This document shows, piece after piece, positions 1 to 14,100 of a stretch of DNA of 64,000 nt. The stretch comes from Trichoplax sp. H2 (lineage: Eukaryota > Placozoa > Uniplacotomia > Trichoplacea): the NCBI GenBank assembly GCA_003344405.1, contig NOWV01000025.1:248001-312000 (forward strand), read 5' to 3'. Numbering within the stretch: position 1 is the stretch's first letter; every line of letters begins with the position of its first letter. Position numbers and translations under genes: made by a program. The notes beneath the pieces are model-generated. The model saw only the letters and a list, made by a program, of their open reading frames with translations. It did no database searches and was not told the origin of the DNA.

Positions 1-1750
1 ATATGAAATAAAATACGGAGATATGATAAAGTAATTCATAATACTGCGTCTTGCATGGGTGATATCGCATTTGGATTATTGAATTTTGACAACATAGGAT
101 TGTTTCCTATAGAGGATTTGAATCGATAGCTGGCGAGTAATTGCTGAGTATTTGTTTTGAGCTTGTTTGTCATTACGTAATTGCAGCGGCGCATTCTTGT
201 ATGTTAATCCCACTACATATCTGCTAGTGCGATGCACTCCTTACTGACGCTCCATCTATGGTGATTTATAGTGAGTTGTAGTCAAAGGATGGTATACATA
301 CATATATGGACTAGTTAGATGTTCTCGCGGTATAGTTTTATCTGGTAGTCCTAGGCCAATGGTCAATATATACTGTAAGGGTAAATACTTTACTAGACAG
401 GACCGTTTGAGTGGAATTGATTCATTAATTGATTCATGATTATTGAATACACAATAACTACTGCTGCAGCGCGAGTTATGAGCCTATTGGCTGCAAAGTA
501 ATAGTGCTAGATGTTGTAATTCACATACTACGCCTATGCAGAAAATATTAAACCACTGTTTCAGCTTGACTTGTATACTGACTGAACGGAGCGTACACGT
601 ACCAGTGACGGATGGTTCGAAATTTCAAAGAAATAAAATAACTCCATAATGCAGTCAAGATTATCGAAAAAAATATCAAGTGCCAATGGCTCAAGGTTGT
701 AGAGATCTGTCATGGTAAAAATTTAGCCAAATTTAAAGTAAATACCTTCAAAATTGAAAGACCTAATTAAGGGCTACACTATGGCTGAGCATTTGAGCAG
801 TTTTCAACCAGTATCTACTGTCTGTTGTTATATAAGATGGAATATAATAAATAAATACTGTGGATGTTATCAATATAACCACGGTACAGATGTACGCTTG
901 TACAGTGTACACATGCTAGCTGCCTACGTGTAAATTATACAGTATAGCATAGATAGATTGATATTCTGTTATGTCAGGTAGTAGCCTCCTCCTGCGTGTC
1001 TCTTTAACGTTCTACCTATGTGCGTTGATTCTCAATCTACAAATAAATCCACTCTTCATCCTCTCATCGTCTTTAATATCAAATATTGTGTATTTCAAGA
1101 AATCATCTTACATACTGTACTGTATGTTAGCGGGACGTTTGCAATCTACTTACTGTTTCGCAAACGTTCGCTAACATAGTGTCATAGGGCTCACCAAGCC
1201 CATGAAATGGTGGTGGCAAAATGATTGCAGGTAGCGCATCAAGAACAATATTAGACTACTATAGTCAATTTGGAAAATTACTATAGTAGCTGGTATCGGA
1301 AGGCTTTGTAGATTACTGTAGAAGACCGGTTTATTAAATGGTTGCATCGACTTGTATTATACAGTACTGTACAGTACATATGTAGTTCAATACGGCACGT
1401 ATTCGTAGTGACAAGAATCCATTCTTGAACTAATCTACACTCTACAGGCTTGGTTGTTAATGTAAAAGCACAAGACTGATGGCTTGTGTTTGCGGATGGG
1501 TGTGGTGCTGTTAATACTGTACCATGCTTCTGATATGGACTACAGATGTGAACTTGTCACTATTTTAGTCCAGTTTTTCTTTCTTTCTTGATTTAGTTCA
1601 CCGACTGAAAAGTACAAGCACTGTATGAGCAAGTCGTGTAACGTATACAGTAGATCTGCGCAGTCCGAATCAGTCGAGGTGTCACTTTTCTAGATCTAAC
1701 CTGTTTACGCTGTACTATTTACCTGTCAACAAGCTCAGAGATCGCTATGT
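1..1750. other. Non-coding flank with dispersed TACTGTAC palindromes
   Basis: No gene is recognised here. The stretch is AT-rich with stops in all frames. Short palindromic runs built from the pentamer GTACT/AGTAC recur, for example around 1364-1382, 900-910 and 1645-1652, and become dense at the right edge, where they merge into the tandem array that follows. The one ORF of note (971-1174) has no recognisable domain and no coding signature. Confidence 0.6.
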
Positions 1751-2705
1751 AAATGAGCGCATCTCTTGCTAACGGTAGTATTATACCTCGTCTCTTCTCT
1801 TGTTATCTCTCTGTCTTTCTTTATTAATAAACATAGTTTTCTTGACTGTGAGTTGTACGTCTCTGCAAGTCTGCATACAACAGAATATATTACACAGTGT
1901 ACAGTGTACAGTACACTCTAAATGGAACATTCTACTGTACAGTACATACTGTACTGTGGGAAATGAGCGCATCTCTTGCTAACGGTAGTATTATACCTCG
2001 TCTCTCTCTTGTTATCCTCTCTGTCTTTCTTTAATAAACATCGTTTTCTCGACTGTGAGTTGTACAATGTACAGTACGTCTCTGCATACTGTACAGTACA
2101 ACAGAATATACTGTACTGTACTGTATTACACAGTGTACAGTACAGTACTGTACAGTACACTCTAAATGGAACATTCTACAGTACATACTGTACTGTACTG
2201 TGGGAAATGAGCGCATCTCTTGCTAACGGTAGTATTACTGTATACCTCGTCTCTCTCTTGTTATCCTCTCTGTCTTTCTTTAATAAACATAGTTTTCTCG
2301 ACTGTGAGTTGTACAGTACGTCTCTGCATACTGTACAACAGAATACAGTATACTGTATTACACGGTGTACAGTACAGTACTGTACACTCTAAATGGAACA
2401 TTCTACAGTACATACTGTACTGTACTGTGGGAAATGAGCGCATCTCTTGCTAACGGTAGTATTACTGTACAGTACTGTATACCTCGTCTCTCTCTTGTTA
2501 TCCTCTCTGTCTTTCTTTAATAAACATAGTTTTCTTGACTGTGAGTTGTACTGTACAGTACAGTCTTTCTTTAATAAACATAGTTTTCTTGACTGCGAGT
2601 TGTACGTCTCTGCATACAACAGAATATACTACACAGTGTACAGTGTACAGTGTACAGTACACTCCAAATGGAACATTCTACTGTACAGTACATACTGTAG
2701 GAATG
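1751..2705. repeat. Tandem array, four units of about 210-270 bp
   Basis: Four head-to-tail units begin at about 1751, 1961, 2205 and 2432, each opening with AAATGAGCGCATCTCTTGCT. Each then has a C/T-rich tract, TTTAATAAACATAG (longer in unit 1), a GTGAGTTGTAC block, a variable number of TACTG/TGTAC pentamers, and CTCTAAATGGAACATTCTAC. Unit lengths differ (210, 244, 227 and about 270 bp) mainly through gain or loss of pentamers. Unit 4 also contains an internal duplication of the TCTTTCTTTAATAAACATAG segment (about 2510-2604). All ORFs on both strands here are translations of the repeat, rich in Tyr, Cys, Thr, Val and Gln. Confidence 0.9.
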
Positions 2706-3600
2706 AGTCATACTGAGTCATAGTGTACATACACTGTGCAGTACACAGTACAACGCAGCAAGTCGTGAGTCATACAGTACACTACACTACAGTACAGTGA
2801 CTATGGTCTGTACTGTACGGTACTGTACTACTGGAACAATGAGGTTTGTACTGTACACTCTACACTCTACAAGCGGTACTAGGAACAGACTGCGCTGACT
2901 GGAAATCGCAAGAACAAGTTTTGTATGACAAAAATCATCAATAAACGACTTGCAGTTAGACCGGACAGTTGCAGTAACCGCCGATCCTATAGTAATAGCA
3001 AGGCGTAGAGACGTGTTCATCCATGATCGGTTTTGAATTTTCTCCCTATTTTTATTTTGCGTGGTGCTAGTAGTTGAAAAGAAATTGGCGTTATAGGAAA
3101 CATCTAAATCGCAAGTGTCATCCTCTATCGGTAAGTAAGTGAAGAGAATTAATTTTACTTTCTGATTAGCCATCATCCATGTCCATGTTGGATTAGTGCG
3201 GCGGCATCATGCACTTTGATGTGCTGACCGTACTCCCATACTGGGCGGTTGATTTTAGCCCACCATGGTATCGTCGAGAGAGGGTTCCGTTAACGCGCTA
3301 ACCCCTCTCCTAGTCACCATGGTACACTGGTACTGGACCAGTGCGGGGCAAGGGATGCCATCGGGAAGATGGAATAGCTTGCTTGCAATCGAATTTTTTC
3401 ATACCAAATATTCTTGCCTTGAGAATACTTGTAGCCTTGATTTCTACGTTAGGCTAGACAGCGCTATATAGCGATGGCCTTGGAGTCGGTAGGCTTCCAC
3501 GGTCGAAGGATTGATGAGTTGATCATTGGCAGCGCGATATCCAGCGATAATAATTGATCAAGCATGATCGACGCTAGCCTATCGATGAATCAGGGCTGCA
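2706..3600. other. Pentamer tail, then a G+C-richer island, no gene assigned
   Basis: From 2706 to about 2870 the TACAGTAC-type palindromes continue. From about 2870 to 3600 base composition is visibly less AT-rich than its surroundings. Two ORFs lie here: 2787-3176 on the minus strand (129 codons, its 3' part running into the repeats) and 3265-3471 on the plus strand. Neither has a recognisable domain, and no splice partners were found. A short hairpin, CACTGG and CCAGTG arms around a 7-nt loop, sits at about 3325-3343. It could be a remnant of a gene or an insertion. Confidence 0.35.
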
Positions 3601-6600
3601 AGTTTGATTTTGGTCACAACATTTTTTTTTTCATGACTTGATGTTTTGCGATAATGATATCATAACTTACCATCATGTTAACATTACAACTAGATGTTCT
3701 TCTCATCAACAAAAATAAAATAAGAATAAACACTTACCCTTGATTGTCGACAAATGACTTGAAAAATTGGCTTAATTGACGCTTAACATGTGCATTTATT
3801 TTGATACGGATCGTATACAAATGGCTGTACTTTTGGGTAGACGCCTGCTTCTTGTTGCTCTATTTTAAAGCATGTTCCCAATTTCTCTGATTCAATGTTT
3901 CAACTCTTAGCCCGTTACCCTTTCTTTTTTATCGCACAATCGCTTCCATTTTTTTTTTTATAGGATATCCAGTAAACTTTGTGGAGTAGAATAGAGTTTA
4001 CAAGCTTACGGTAGAATGATGAACGCGTATGTAGAAAACTTTAACCCACCTAGTTGCTATCAGGACTTGAATCATCAACAGTTTCGACTCGTATTTGAAG
4101 TTGAGAAAAGAATTCACTGTCCCAACTCTTCTATTTGAGAATGGACGACATAGTTTAATGATGGGACTACAACAATGTTAACATCTTAATCAACGTTATG
4201 CGTACGGCTATCCGTTGTGCTGACCGATAGCACAGTCATGAAAAAGGCCGTGCCACAGGATCCAACTCACTTTTCACGTAGTGTTTCCCGTTGGCATATT
4301 TCATTATTTAAAAGAATTTGGATTAATCTAATCCAATTGCTATGATACAAGGCTATAAACTATAGATTCGTATTTTTAATCAAGAAGGGATGATTAACTA
4401 TCTAAGCTAGGTGGAAATTATACTAGAACATACTCATAGATATGACTGCAAGGTACTTGCTTTTACTGTACTTATGATGCTTTACAAAACAGGCTTTTGT
4501 ATCTTTTCTCTTCTACAACTGCATTTCCTTAAGTCTATAAACTTGATACGGCGATGTCATTTGCAACCCAAAAGTATAAACAGTCATGCAATCGTTGCTC
4601 GCTTCGACTCGCTAATTTTCCTGTATTAGTTTTGCTTAGATAAACCGTAGAACAAATGGACGACCTTTTAATTAAAATTTCTTTCCAAGCTCCCATTTTT
4701 GGTGTACCTCTGCACATTCATCGGCAATTGCAGACGTTAGCATCGTCTATTTCACAACATGGGAAATTCATGATTATATATGGAGGCCAGACTGATGATG
4801 AACAATAAGGCAATAGAATAGAGATCATCAATCTTGTTATTTTTTTGAAGAGAAGATGAAGAGTAAGTTTTTACGCCGATTAAAGTATCAGATTGCAACT
4901 AAATCAGCTTTCAACTTCGTAAACACATACGTTCCCATCCGTATACTGTAAGAAAAGCTTACTTAACATTCCCCATTAATATTGGATCGCTACAGGGATA
5001 TACAGTACTTTGAATAAAAAAATTGACCGAAAGATGATGGAAGTTAAGATCGTTTGACTATGCGATATGTTTGAGATTTTTCAGTTTTCTTATTTTGTGT
5101 ACGCAATATTTGCCACAATTTATTTGCCTACTTCCAAGTTCTTCTTAAGCTCAAATTTTATGGAAGAAATAACTAATTGAGGATTACTACATATTACTGT
5201 AGTCGATGCATAGAATTTTGTGTTCGACTAGAGGCGAGAATCATATCCTTTCTCTTAAATCATTTTTTTGTGTTGGTAAAAGTTTATATATTCAACCACG
5301 AACGATCGGCTATTTTGACATTTCCCATGTCGCGCTAGTTTGATATACAGTACAGTAGGCTATTTATGTAATTGTTCAAATAGACGCGCATTATTACTGA
5401 TGTGTTAAAGATTTGCATGGGTTTTAGCAGTAATTTGTTAGTCTGACACAAATAGTTCTGTTTTCCTTCCTGATCATTAATTTAGCAAGTGCTTCAACTT
5501 TTGATATGAAACAACTGTATGCTTCTAGTTATTGCTTGTTAATACTGCATAATTCTCAAATAAATGAAGTATACGCTAAAATACAATTGTTTCTATATCT
5601 TTTAATTAATTATTATACTTAGCTAATGTCGATGATTACTTGGATCACTTGATCAATATCACTTCTAGTACTGTATAATTATACTTGGAGTAGACGGCTA
5701 AGTTAAATCGCTGAACTTTTCCCTCGAATAATAATCTTTTCCTTAATAATATGTCATTTTAATCTTTTGTCATTAGTAAAGTACGCGTAGAGTACAGTAT
5801 ATTGATAGTGGGGTCTTCGAGGTTTGCGAACGCTTGGTAAAATCGCGGCCAATTTTAGACTAGGAATAGCAATAACTATTTAGGGGAAGAATGAATTATT
5901 TGCAATGTACTACAGCGTAACTACCTAATCGCAAGGATATGATATACGTAGTACTGTCTACCGTGTACGATAGAGTAGTCATCAGTCGACGATGATGACT
6001 TTGAAAATGCAAGCTTGTAAAACAGCGGTAAAGTCAATAATAATAAATGCTGTCTTCAACACCAACGCAAAATGGATGTCAATAATCGTAATAATAGCTT
6101 CTACCAGTTTTATCATATTCAACTATACTAACTATGATGTAGTATACGGAGAATATCATACAAACTAAAAATGAAATTTTAACGGAAAAATTAGTACTGT
6201 ACTGCTTTCGATATGTTGGGCGGTCGGGCAAATAATTGAATATCATCATGCTTTTATGCTTTTTAACTTGCTATCCAGTCCAGTTTGCAACATACTGTAT
6301 TGATAATAATGATATATTTCCACTTTGTTCTTTTACTCTATGGATACGTTTGGATACACGTGTTGCAAAATGATCTATCATGAATTTTTGATGTTATAAT
6401 ATGTTGTCCAATCTTTGACTACAGTCCCTAGAGAAGTTTAGAACAACTCGTCAATATACTACACATTGGCATCGTTCTATCATGAGTCATAGTAATGAAT
6501 AAGACAAACTTTCAAATGACCTCCTGCAGAGCTAACATTCATATCGTTATTACCAATGAAAAATAGAATAGATCAAACCATCTGCTATTTAAATAATTAC

Positions 6601-8040
6601 ATTCGCCTTTGGCCGTTGGTCATAATGAGTTGATTCTGGTGTAACGTAATTTTTCTATTTCCATTTTACAGCTTATAAGTGCAATAATTACTCTTATCGT
6701 GATAATATAATTAATATGGAAAAAATTTCAACCAAATCGCCATCATTAAAAATGAAATTGACAGTACAAGTGTTTTCAACCAACTTGATAATATTAATAA
6801 TCAATTGTTAACTTGATAATGTTATTCAACTAATTGCTTTTCTATCAATTGAAATACACTACCTACTATATAACAAATGAAAATCATTTTAGAGATGTAA
6901 ATTACATCGTGATAGATTGGTTTTATAATGTCAATTATAGTTATTCCATTGGCTTAATGATAACATTACTTGGCGTTTATATATAAGCTTTACTAGGAAG
7001 AATTGAAATTTCACTTTCTATCAATTTTTACGTATAACTCGTATACTACATTTTCGTAGACTTAATCATATCTTCCTAATTGTATTGCTGAAATACGAAT
7101 AACTACTGCACCATTATAACGACGTAGTGTAAGTGTACATTTACATTAATGCGGTAAACGGTGGAAAGGTCAACAATTAATTAACTATACTATAAGAAAA
7201 TGAATTTGGCCCAGTAGATTAACAATACAGCATGAATTCTCTAAGCTTTGATTTTTTTTTTGGTTATTGCAAGCGACAATGAATGCAGTTGAAGGCTGCT
7301 TTCCGTCGAATTTCATTATAAGTATTGCTTTCAGCTGGATGCTGCCTACCAAATACACTATAGTATACGTATAATAACGACAGTAGAAATAACAGGACAT
7401 GTTACTACCAAGCCAGTGAATGATACAACTTCTCTATTTTACTTAAAAAATTTGGTCTGCTTGGAGGTTCTATAGTATGCTTCTTGTCCATGGTGATACT
7501 ATTTATAGAGGATAGTTATTTCTACTTTTTGCATCATTTCCTCTAATATCATGGCTGATATGGAGCTTTATTTTCAATTACTGTACCATAAAATTTTTCA
7601 TCTATTAACCACAAGGAAGAATTGTTATAGTTTATACGTACAATGTAAATATATAACGGTCGGGATTCGCTATCATTTTAATATTGAATTCCAAATGAGG
7701 TACCACTCATCTATAACATATGTTCTAAAGATTGAATTTTATAAATACTGTCGAGCTAGTTTTTAAAATAAGCTACACTACACACATTGCAATAAAATGA
7801 ATTAATTGAAATGTTGAAATAGGTTACTACCAAAAATATAATTATCTTCGAAGTAGCGATTTGCCTTAATGGATGAGTACATTTGTAACCTTTGTAGTAC
7901 CTGCATTACATTGATATTATTTATCTAGCGTGAATCTCTCTAACCGATTATAGGCTGTAGCTACATGATATATCGTTTATATGCTATTCTACTTTTAACC
8001 GAGTAATTAGGCAATTATGTTGCATCTCTTTATAGTGGAA
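3601..8040. other. Intergenic sequence upstream of the first receptor gene
   Basis: About 4.4 kb of AT-rich sequence with no exon chain, RNA gene or clear tandem array that can be supported. It should contain the promoter and any non-coding first exon of the receptor gene starting at 8095, because a 3' splice site lies just before that start codon. The exact 5' end could not be placed. Confidence 0.5.
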
Positions 8041-8069
8041 TATTATTATGTGTTAAATAGCTAATGGTT

Positions 8070-8088
8070 GGCTTTTTTCATTTCACAG
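8070..8088 (+). other. 3' splice site immediately upstream of the receptor start codon
   Basis: A pyrimidine-rich tract ending in TTTCACAG at 8081-8088 lies six bases before the ATG at 8095. This looks like a functional acceptor, implying that the 5' UTR is spliced, either from an upstream non-coding exon or from a trans-spliced leader. The donor was not identified. Confidence 0.5.
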
Positions 8089-8094
8089 ATTGCA

Positions 8095-8143
8095 ATGAAG
8101 CAAATAATATTGTCCATCATTCTCCTGCACTTCTTCGTACATG
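8095..8143 (+). CDS. Receptor 1, exon 1: signal peptide
   Basis: Encodes MKQIILSIILLHFFVH and the first base of the next codon. A Lys followed by a hydrophobic stretch is typical of an ER signal peptide. The exon ends at a strong GTAAGT donor in phase 1, matching the phase-1 start of the first Ig exon about 950 bases downstream. Confidence 0.8.
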
Positions 8144-11100
8144 GTAAGTCATATCGTAATGATTTCACTAACTTTACTGTCAAGATAATTTCTTTACAGG
8201 AATTAGAAAGAGTATTTGTCTCCTCATGGCTATATTGGATATACAAACGCTATCAGTTTATAGCTATAGATTGAATGACATATTTCTATTGATGATTCTG
8301 ACGATTTGTCTCCTCATGGCTATATTGGATATACAAATGCTATCAGTTTATAGCTACAGATTAAATGACATATTTCTATTGATAATTCTGACGATAGCTT
8401 AACAGTAGAAAAGCCAAGGCCAATTATCATACAGCTTACATTGACATCCTTTTTTTGAATAGACTCACAATATCTTTGGTAATAGTATGAATCAGTTTAT
8501 GCTTTTTTTAGCGGAGGATAGATGACTGTACTATCGATTTACAACGTATTTACAAGTTATTAACTGTAAAATTATAATATAAGTAGATGTCATTGCACTA
8601 TGATTTTCAGTTTTAGATTTTGTAGTAGAGAATGAGTTAATACAATCGCTCTTTTTATAAAATCAGATTCTAACGCAAACAACACTGCTGCTCTTCCATT
8701 TATACCTATAGAGTTTACGCACAATTAGCTTAAATTTTTAAAAATTAATTTTGTCCCGGAACACGAATATTCGAGTTATATAATACACAGAAGGAATTTT
8801 TTAATAGCGGAAGTACAGTAGTTATTCGTAAGCAAAAGCCATAAAATATTAAAATATATGCTGATTACTTACTACTAGTAAAATTATTCGAAAATAATAT
8901 ACCATAGTTCTGGTTGGATAAAACTTCTATCATGGAAGTAAAGAATAAACATTAGTGCAGTTAACGATGAATAATTGTTATGGCTAGTGATCTAGTTGTG
9001 CACTTATAGCGAATTGTTTTCAACAGTTGTTGAGCTTGCTGTAATGTCTTTGTCTATTTCAATATTGTAATCAAAATTATAATACTTGATGACTTTAGTA
9101 ATCGCACAAGGGACGTTTAGTCGAAGGAACATTAATGTTGGCCAACGTCTTGAGATAGCTTGCCCAGCTGCCAGCTCAAATGCAGTTGGTTGGATTTCAA
9201 ATAAGAATGGAGCCAATGTAACGCTTGCGACCAGAGACACCAACAACGCAGTTTCTACTCAATTTCCTTCAAATGTCCGTTACAGCGTAACTAGTTCATT
9301 TACATTGATTATTACGGATATCGAAATATCTGATGAAGCAATGTTTTGGTGTGCTCCTTCAAACTCTCAAAACTCTCCTTTAGCAGCAATCTACGCAGTA
9401 ACAGTTACAGGTTATTTATTACTCTTCATTCTTCAAGAATTTTCATTCCATTAACTGATTAATTAACAATTTTATCTTCTATTTAAATTGCAGTTCCATT
9501 AACAATCGATTTGCCTAGCGAGACCTCAACAGACTCTGGTGGTACGTTATCGCTTGATTGTAAGGCATCTGGTAGACCTACACCCACAACATTTAGATGG
9601 CTAAGGAATGGTAACGTTATCAGCTCATCGAGAACCCTAACTATATTTAGTGCTAAAGTTTCTGACGCAGGTACTTATACCTGCTATGTTAATAACTCAA
9701 TTGGGATGGTCGCTCGACGAGATGTCATCGTCAGAGTTCGCTGTAAGAAAAAAATCTCAAATTTGCGCTGTTTTTGATATGGATTCAATCTATGCTTTTG
9801 TAATAAATTTATGAGTTTATTTATGTTTGCAGATTTTCAAATGCAAGATAGAGGTACTATTATTATCGTTGCCAACTCAGGTGAGAATGTTGTACTTGGC
9901 TGCCTTGGACAGGGATATCCGCCTATTAATCGTACTTGGACAGTTGGCACACCTGTTAGCCGCTATCAGAAATTGTCCAATGGATCGTATTATATATTGA
10001 ATGTTAACCGTAGTGATGATTATCATCAAAACGGTAATAGATTCTTTACCTGTCGAGCTACAAATGGTGCACAAACCGCCATTGTAAATTATGAATTGGA
10101 TGTCCACTGTAAGCAATACTTCTACTTGAGAATTATTTATAACTTATAAATAATTTTTCAATACATATGCATGTAAAAACATTTTTAACTACGGTCGTTA
10201 TGTATTGAAATAAAATCAATTTTCTCGTTAGTCCCGGCTCGTACTAAATTTTAATTTAATTTGTTTAGATTTCAATCCGTATACAGCATTTGCTTCGTCA
10301 TCATATCTCGTAAGAAATGAATCTGACATTGTAGCGCTTCCATGCGCAGCTGATTCTAATCCAAATTCTTGGGTGACCTGGTACTCAAATGGCAATATTG
10401 TAAGCAGGTTACGCAATCGTAACATTTACTCTCTAACCCTTCAGAGGAGTAGTACTGGCAGTTATGGATGTAATATTGCTTACCAAAGTCAGCGTCGCTG
10501 GAGAAATCTTACAATTGTAGTACAATGTAAGATAAAGCATTGATAAAAAATGATTCATTTCTGTCTATTTACAATAAAAGTTTGATTTAGGATTTATTGA
10601 TATACGGTGGGCGTTAATTTTAAATAATGCGATTAATTAATTCACATACTGACATTGAAAATGGTATTTACTATCGATTATTTCACTATCGTACAGATGC
10701 CCCACAAAGTGTAAAGATTGATTCTACGAATGTTAATAAAGCAGCGATCGGTAGCGTTTCGACAATGCGTTGTGTAGCAGAAGCATTGCCAGCACCTAAA
10801 TACATCTGGCAGAAAAATGGTCAACCGTATAATGGACCGGCCGATGTTGGCAATGGTTCGCTTGTTTTTACATCAGTAAAAAAAGATGACAGTGGCAACT
10901 ATCGGTGTATTGCAAATAACATGCTCGGTGAAGCATCATTGACTATTTCCTTTACTGTTTATGGTACGTATCTTACCAGAACATAAAAATATCCTTAGAT
11001 TAGGCTTTAGTTCATGTTGTACAGCTGTAATAGTGAATTATGTTAATGCAAGAGTTGTAACTAAGTCGTGTGTGATCATGTTGCTTCGTTTAGAACTTGT

Positions 11101-14100
11101 TCGAATTATCTCGAGTATACCAACTCAGACTGTTGTATTACAAGAGGGTGAGAGTAGAACGTATACTTGCGCAGCGTCAGGTTCTCCGAAACCAAATGCG
11201 TATTGGTTGAAAAATGGCGAAATTCTTCAGTTTGCTGAATCTGTGACAACGATGGTATTAGTCGCAAATAGAAGCGATAATGGTGCTCGATTCACCTGCA
11301 GAGCCTTAAATGTTAACGAAAATATAGAATTACATTTCAATTTGACTGTTTACTGTAAGTATAGGCTACTATTGCACCAATTTGAGTGCAGGTTATATGT
11401 GAATATAATTGCTCACCATTTCATTACAACAATAATATTTATGCTGCTATTAATATATTTTTCTTAGATCCTCCATATGTTTCGGTTCCTGACTTAAAAG
11501 TTTACGTTAAGGAACAACAGAACGCTGTTTTAATATGTAATGCGACATCTAATCCATCAATAACTTCATACAGATGGTTTGGTCCGACCGGTCAGGAAAT
11601 TGTTAGAAACGATAGTGTTATATTCGTGTATGGTAATCGACTTAGTATTCGAGGATTAGACAGAACTCATTCCGGAAACTACGTCTGTAGACCGGAGAAT
11701 GGTATTCGTGGAGGTTCCACTACAACTTTTGAAGTCATTGTACCATGTAAATATTGCCAGTCTATTGTAGATTACAGCTAATGGTTACTCTTAAATTTGT
11801 TTTATGCAATTTCTCAGCCTTATGTATGCACATGATGACCTTATAATTTGGATATTTCTTTGTATCTTAATCCACAGATAAACCAATTGTATATGTTAAG
11901 CCAAGCACTTTGACAGTATATAATACACAGAGTACTTTATTCAATTGCACAGTTGACGCTATCCCGCGTGCAACAGTGACATGGAGAAGGGTCAATGGTG
12001 AATTCAGTAGAAGAGCAACTATTAGTTCCAATTATTCGCTAATATTTAGAAATCTTAAACGAAATGATACCGGTACCTATCAGTGTGTAGCTAGAAATAT
12101 TGAGGGTGAGACTGCAACAGATGGAGTGCTTACCGTAAAGAATGTTCCTGTCGATCGTAGCGGTTGGTTTTGGCTTATTTATCGTATTGAACATACTGTA
12201 GTTTAATATATCTACTAGAATGTTTATAGAATATTGCATGGTTCGTTATGTAATATGCAACTTGCATATTTTTTGTAGCGTTTGAAGTGATCGTTTGGCG
12301 ATCTGATATCCTTGGTACTAACGTTAGTTGGACAATACCCTCTCAATTGGAAACAACTAGTTTAACGGTACAATACCAAGTATTTGGTACTAGAAAGCGT
12401 GCTGAATGGACGATTGCTCAATCAGGAATTAATCCGACATCTAATAGCATTCGTATTAGTGATCAGTTGTTGGATCAAAAATCGACGTACAATATTAGAG
12501 TGCTGTCATATTACTACAGCGAAGAAGTTTTGACTAGCCTTACTGTCGTGTCGGACCCTCCAGGTAGGCCTAAATAAGCTATAGTATTGATTGTATAACT
12601 ATAGTTACCACGGTTGTTTTTTCATTACGAACGATATTTTAGTTTTCAATGCACTAAACTAGTTATTTATTGGCCCTGCTCGTTATTATAGGGCCCGTAC
12701 CTCCCGAGAGAATAACATATGGACCTTTCAATAAAACTGTATTAATTGCAATTTGTGCTGGTGTTGGTGTTATCATCTTGTTGATACTAGTAGCTTCCTT
12801 AATTGTATATGATCGCACCCATAAAGAAACTCGTAGAGGTACGTGATGGTACAGTATTCCATTTCGTAACCCTTGTTTCATAGATTAGTTTTTACAGTTA
12901 ATTTTATCATTCAATATGTTCAGATGAGATTTCCTCCAAAGAGCCTTACCTTACATCGCCAACAGCAACTATTACAAGACGCCCACAGAAGTATATATTT
13001 TTCATGACTTTCTTTAGTAGCCATTTTATATCGATCGTGACTTATTGTAAAAAGATATTAGCGATTCTCATATACTTTAATTTCTTTACAGTTTCGAAGA
13101 CCATGCTTATACGACTCCAAAAGGTTTAGAGACGTTACCGTCTCCACCGGAGGGTGTATCTCATGCTGAATCTGTTGCTTCAGTAAGCAATGTTAGTATG
13201 CGCAGTGACATGAAGAGAGCTCCAAGCGCTTCAGGCTCGGAATTTGATTACAAAATGGCTAGTCGAAATTACTTTGATGATGCAGCTAGTGACAATGCAG
13301 ATCGTTACAGTGTTCGATCAGACCGAAGTTCGCGCAAACGCAGGCAGAGCCAGACCAGTAGACAATCAGGTATGTCATCACTAATTATTTACTGATTGAT
13401 GATATTATTTCAATTAAATCACTGCTATGTATTGCAAATACGAGTAGAGGCTACGTCTGTGGATGAGGAAAACATAGATTATGCAGATGGTTACGGCCGT
13501 ACTCCTGCAGAGATGCTGTATTATACCCCAGATTATAAGAAAGGCTCCACTACTGGTCGGAGCAGGGTAAGATATTTAATATCTTAGTCATTTTAGTGTA
13601 CTGCAGGATTGATTATCTTGTACGAGATCAATGCCACTTAAACATTCGTATGGAAGTAAAAATGAATCTTAGTTGTATAAAAGAATTAATTTTTTTCGCA
13701 TTATCATTTTATATAGGAAGCAAAAGATAAGCGGTATTCTTTGCAAGCAGACGAGAAAGATGATGTTGATGCATACCGCCCATACTATACAACAGGTCGC
13801 TCTAATGAAGCTGCTAGTAAGAAATCATCCCGTCCTACTAGAGCAGAATCGGTCGGTGCTATGGAAACGACAAATAATTATGGATACAACGTTCAAGATA
13901 GGATATCTGCTGATCAAAAGAATGCTAAAGAACGTGACCAAATTTTACAAGATAAACTACGCCGTCATGATCCTGCTTATCAGAAGCGGCGCTCTAGAAG
14001 TGATGCACCTTCTGACAGCGGTATGTCTGAGACAAGTTATAATCGTAGATCGAAAAAGAACGAGCAACGACGGTCTAAAAATGTGGAAGCGAATAGCGAT

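Noticed and set aside
1781-2723. Overlapping ORFs of 60-138 codons on both strands
   Set aside because: They are translations of the tandem repeat and pentamer runs (YCTVQY-type peptides) and recur once per unit.
2787-3176. Minus-strand ORF of 129 codons
   Set aside because: Longest ORF outside the genes, but no recognisable domain, its end runs into the pentamer repeat, and no splice sites or neighbours support it. Kept only as a note on the region.
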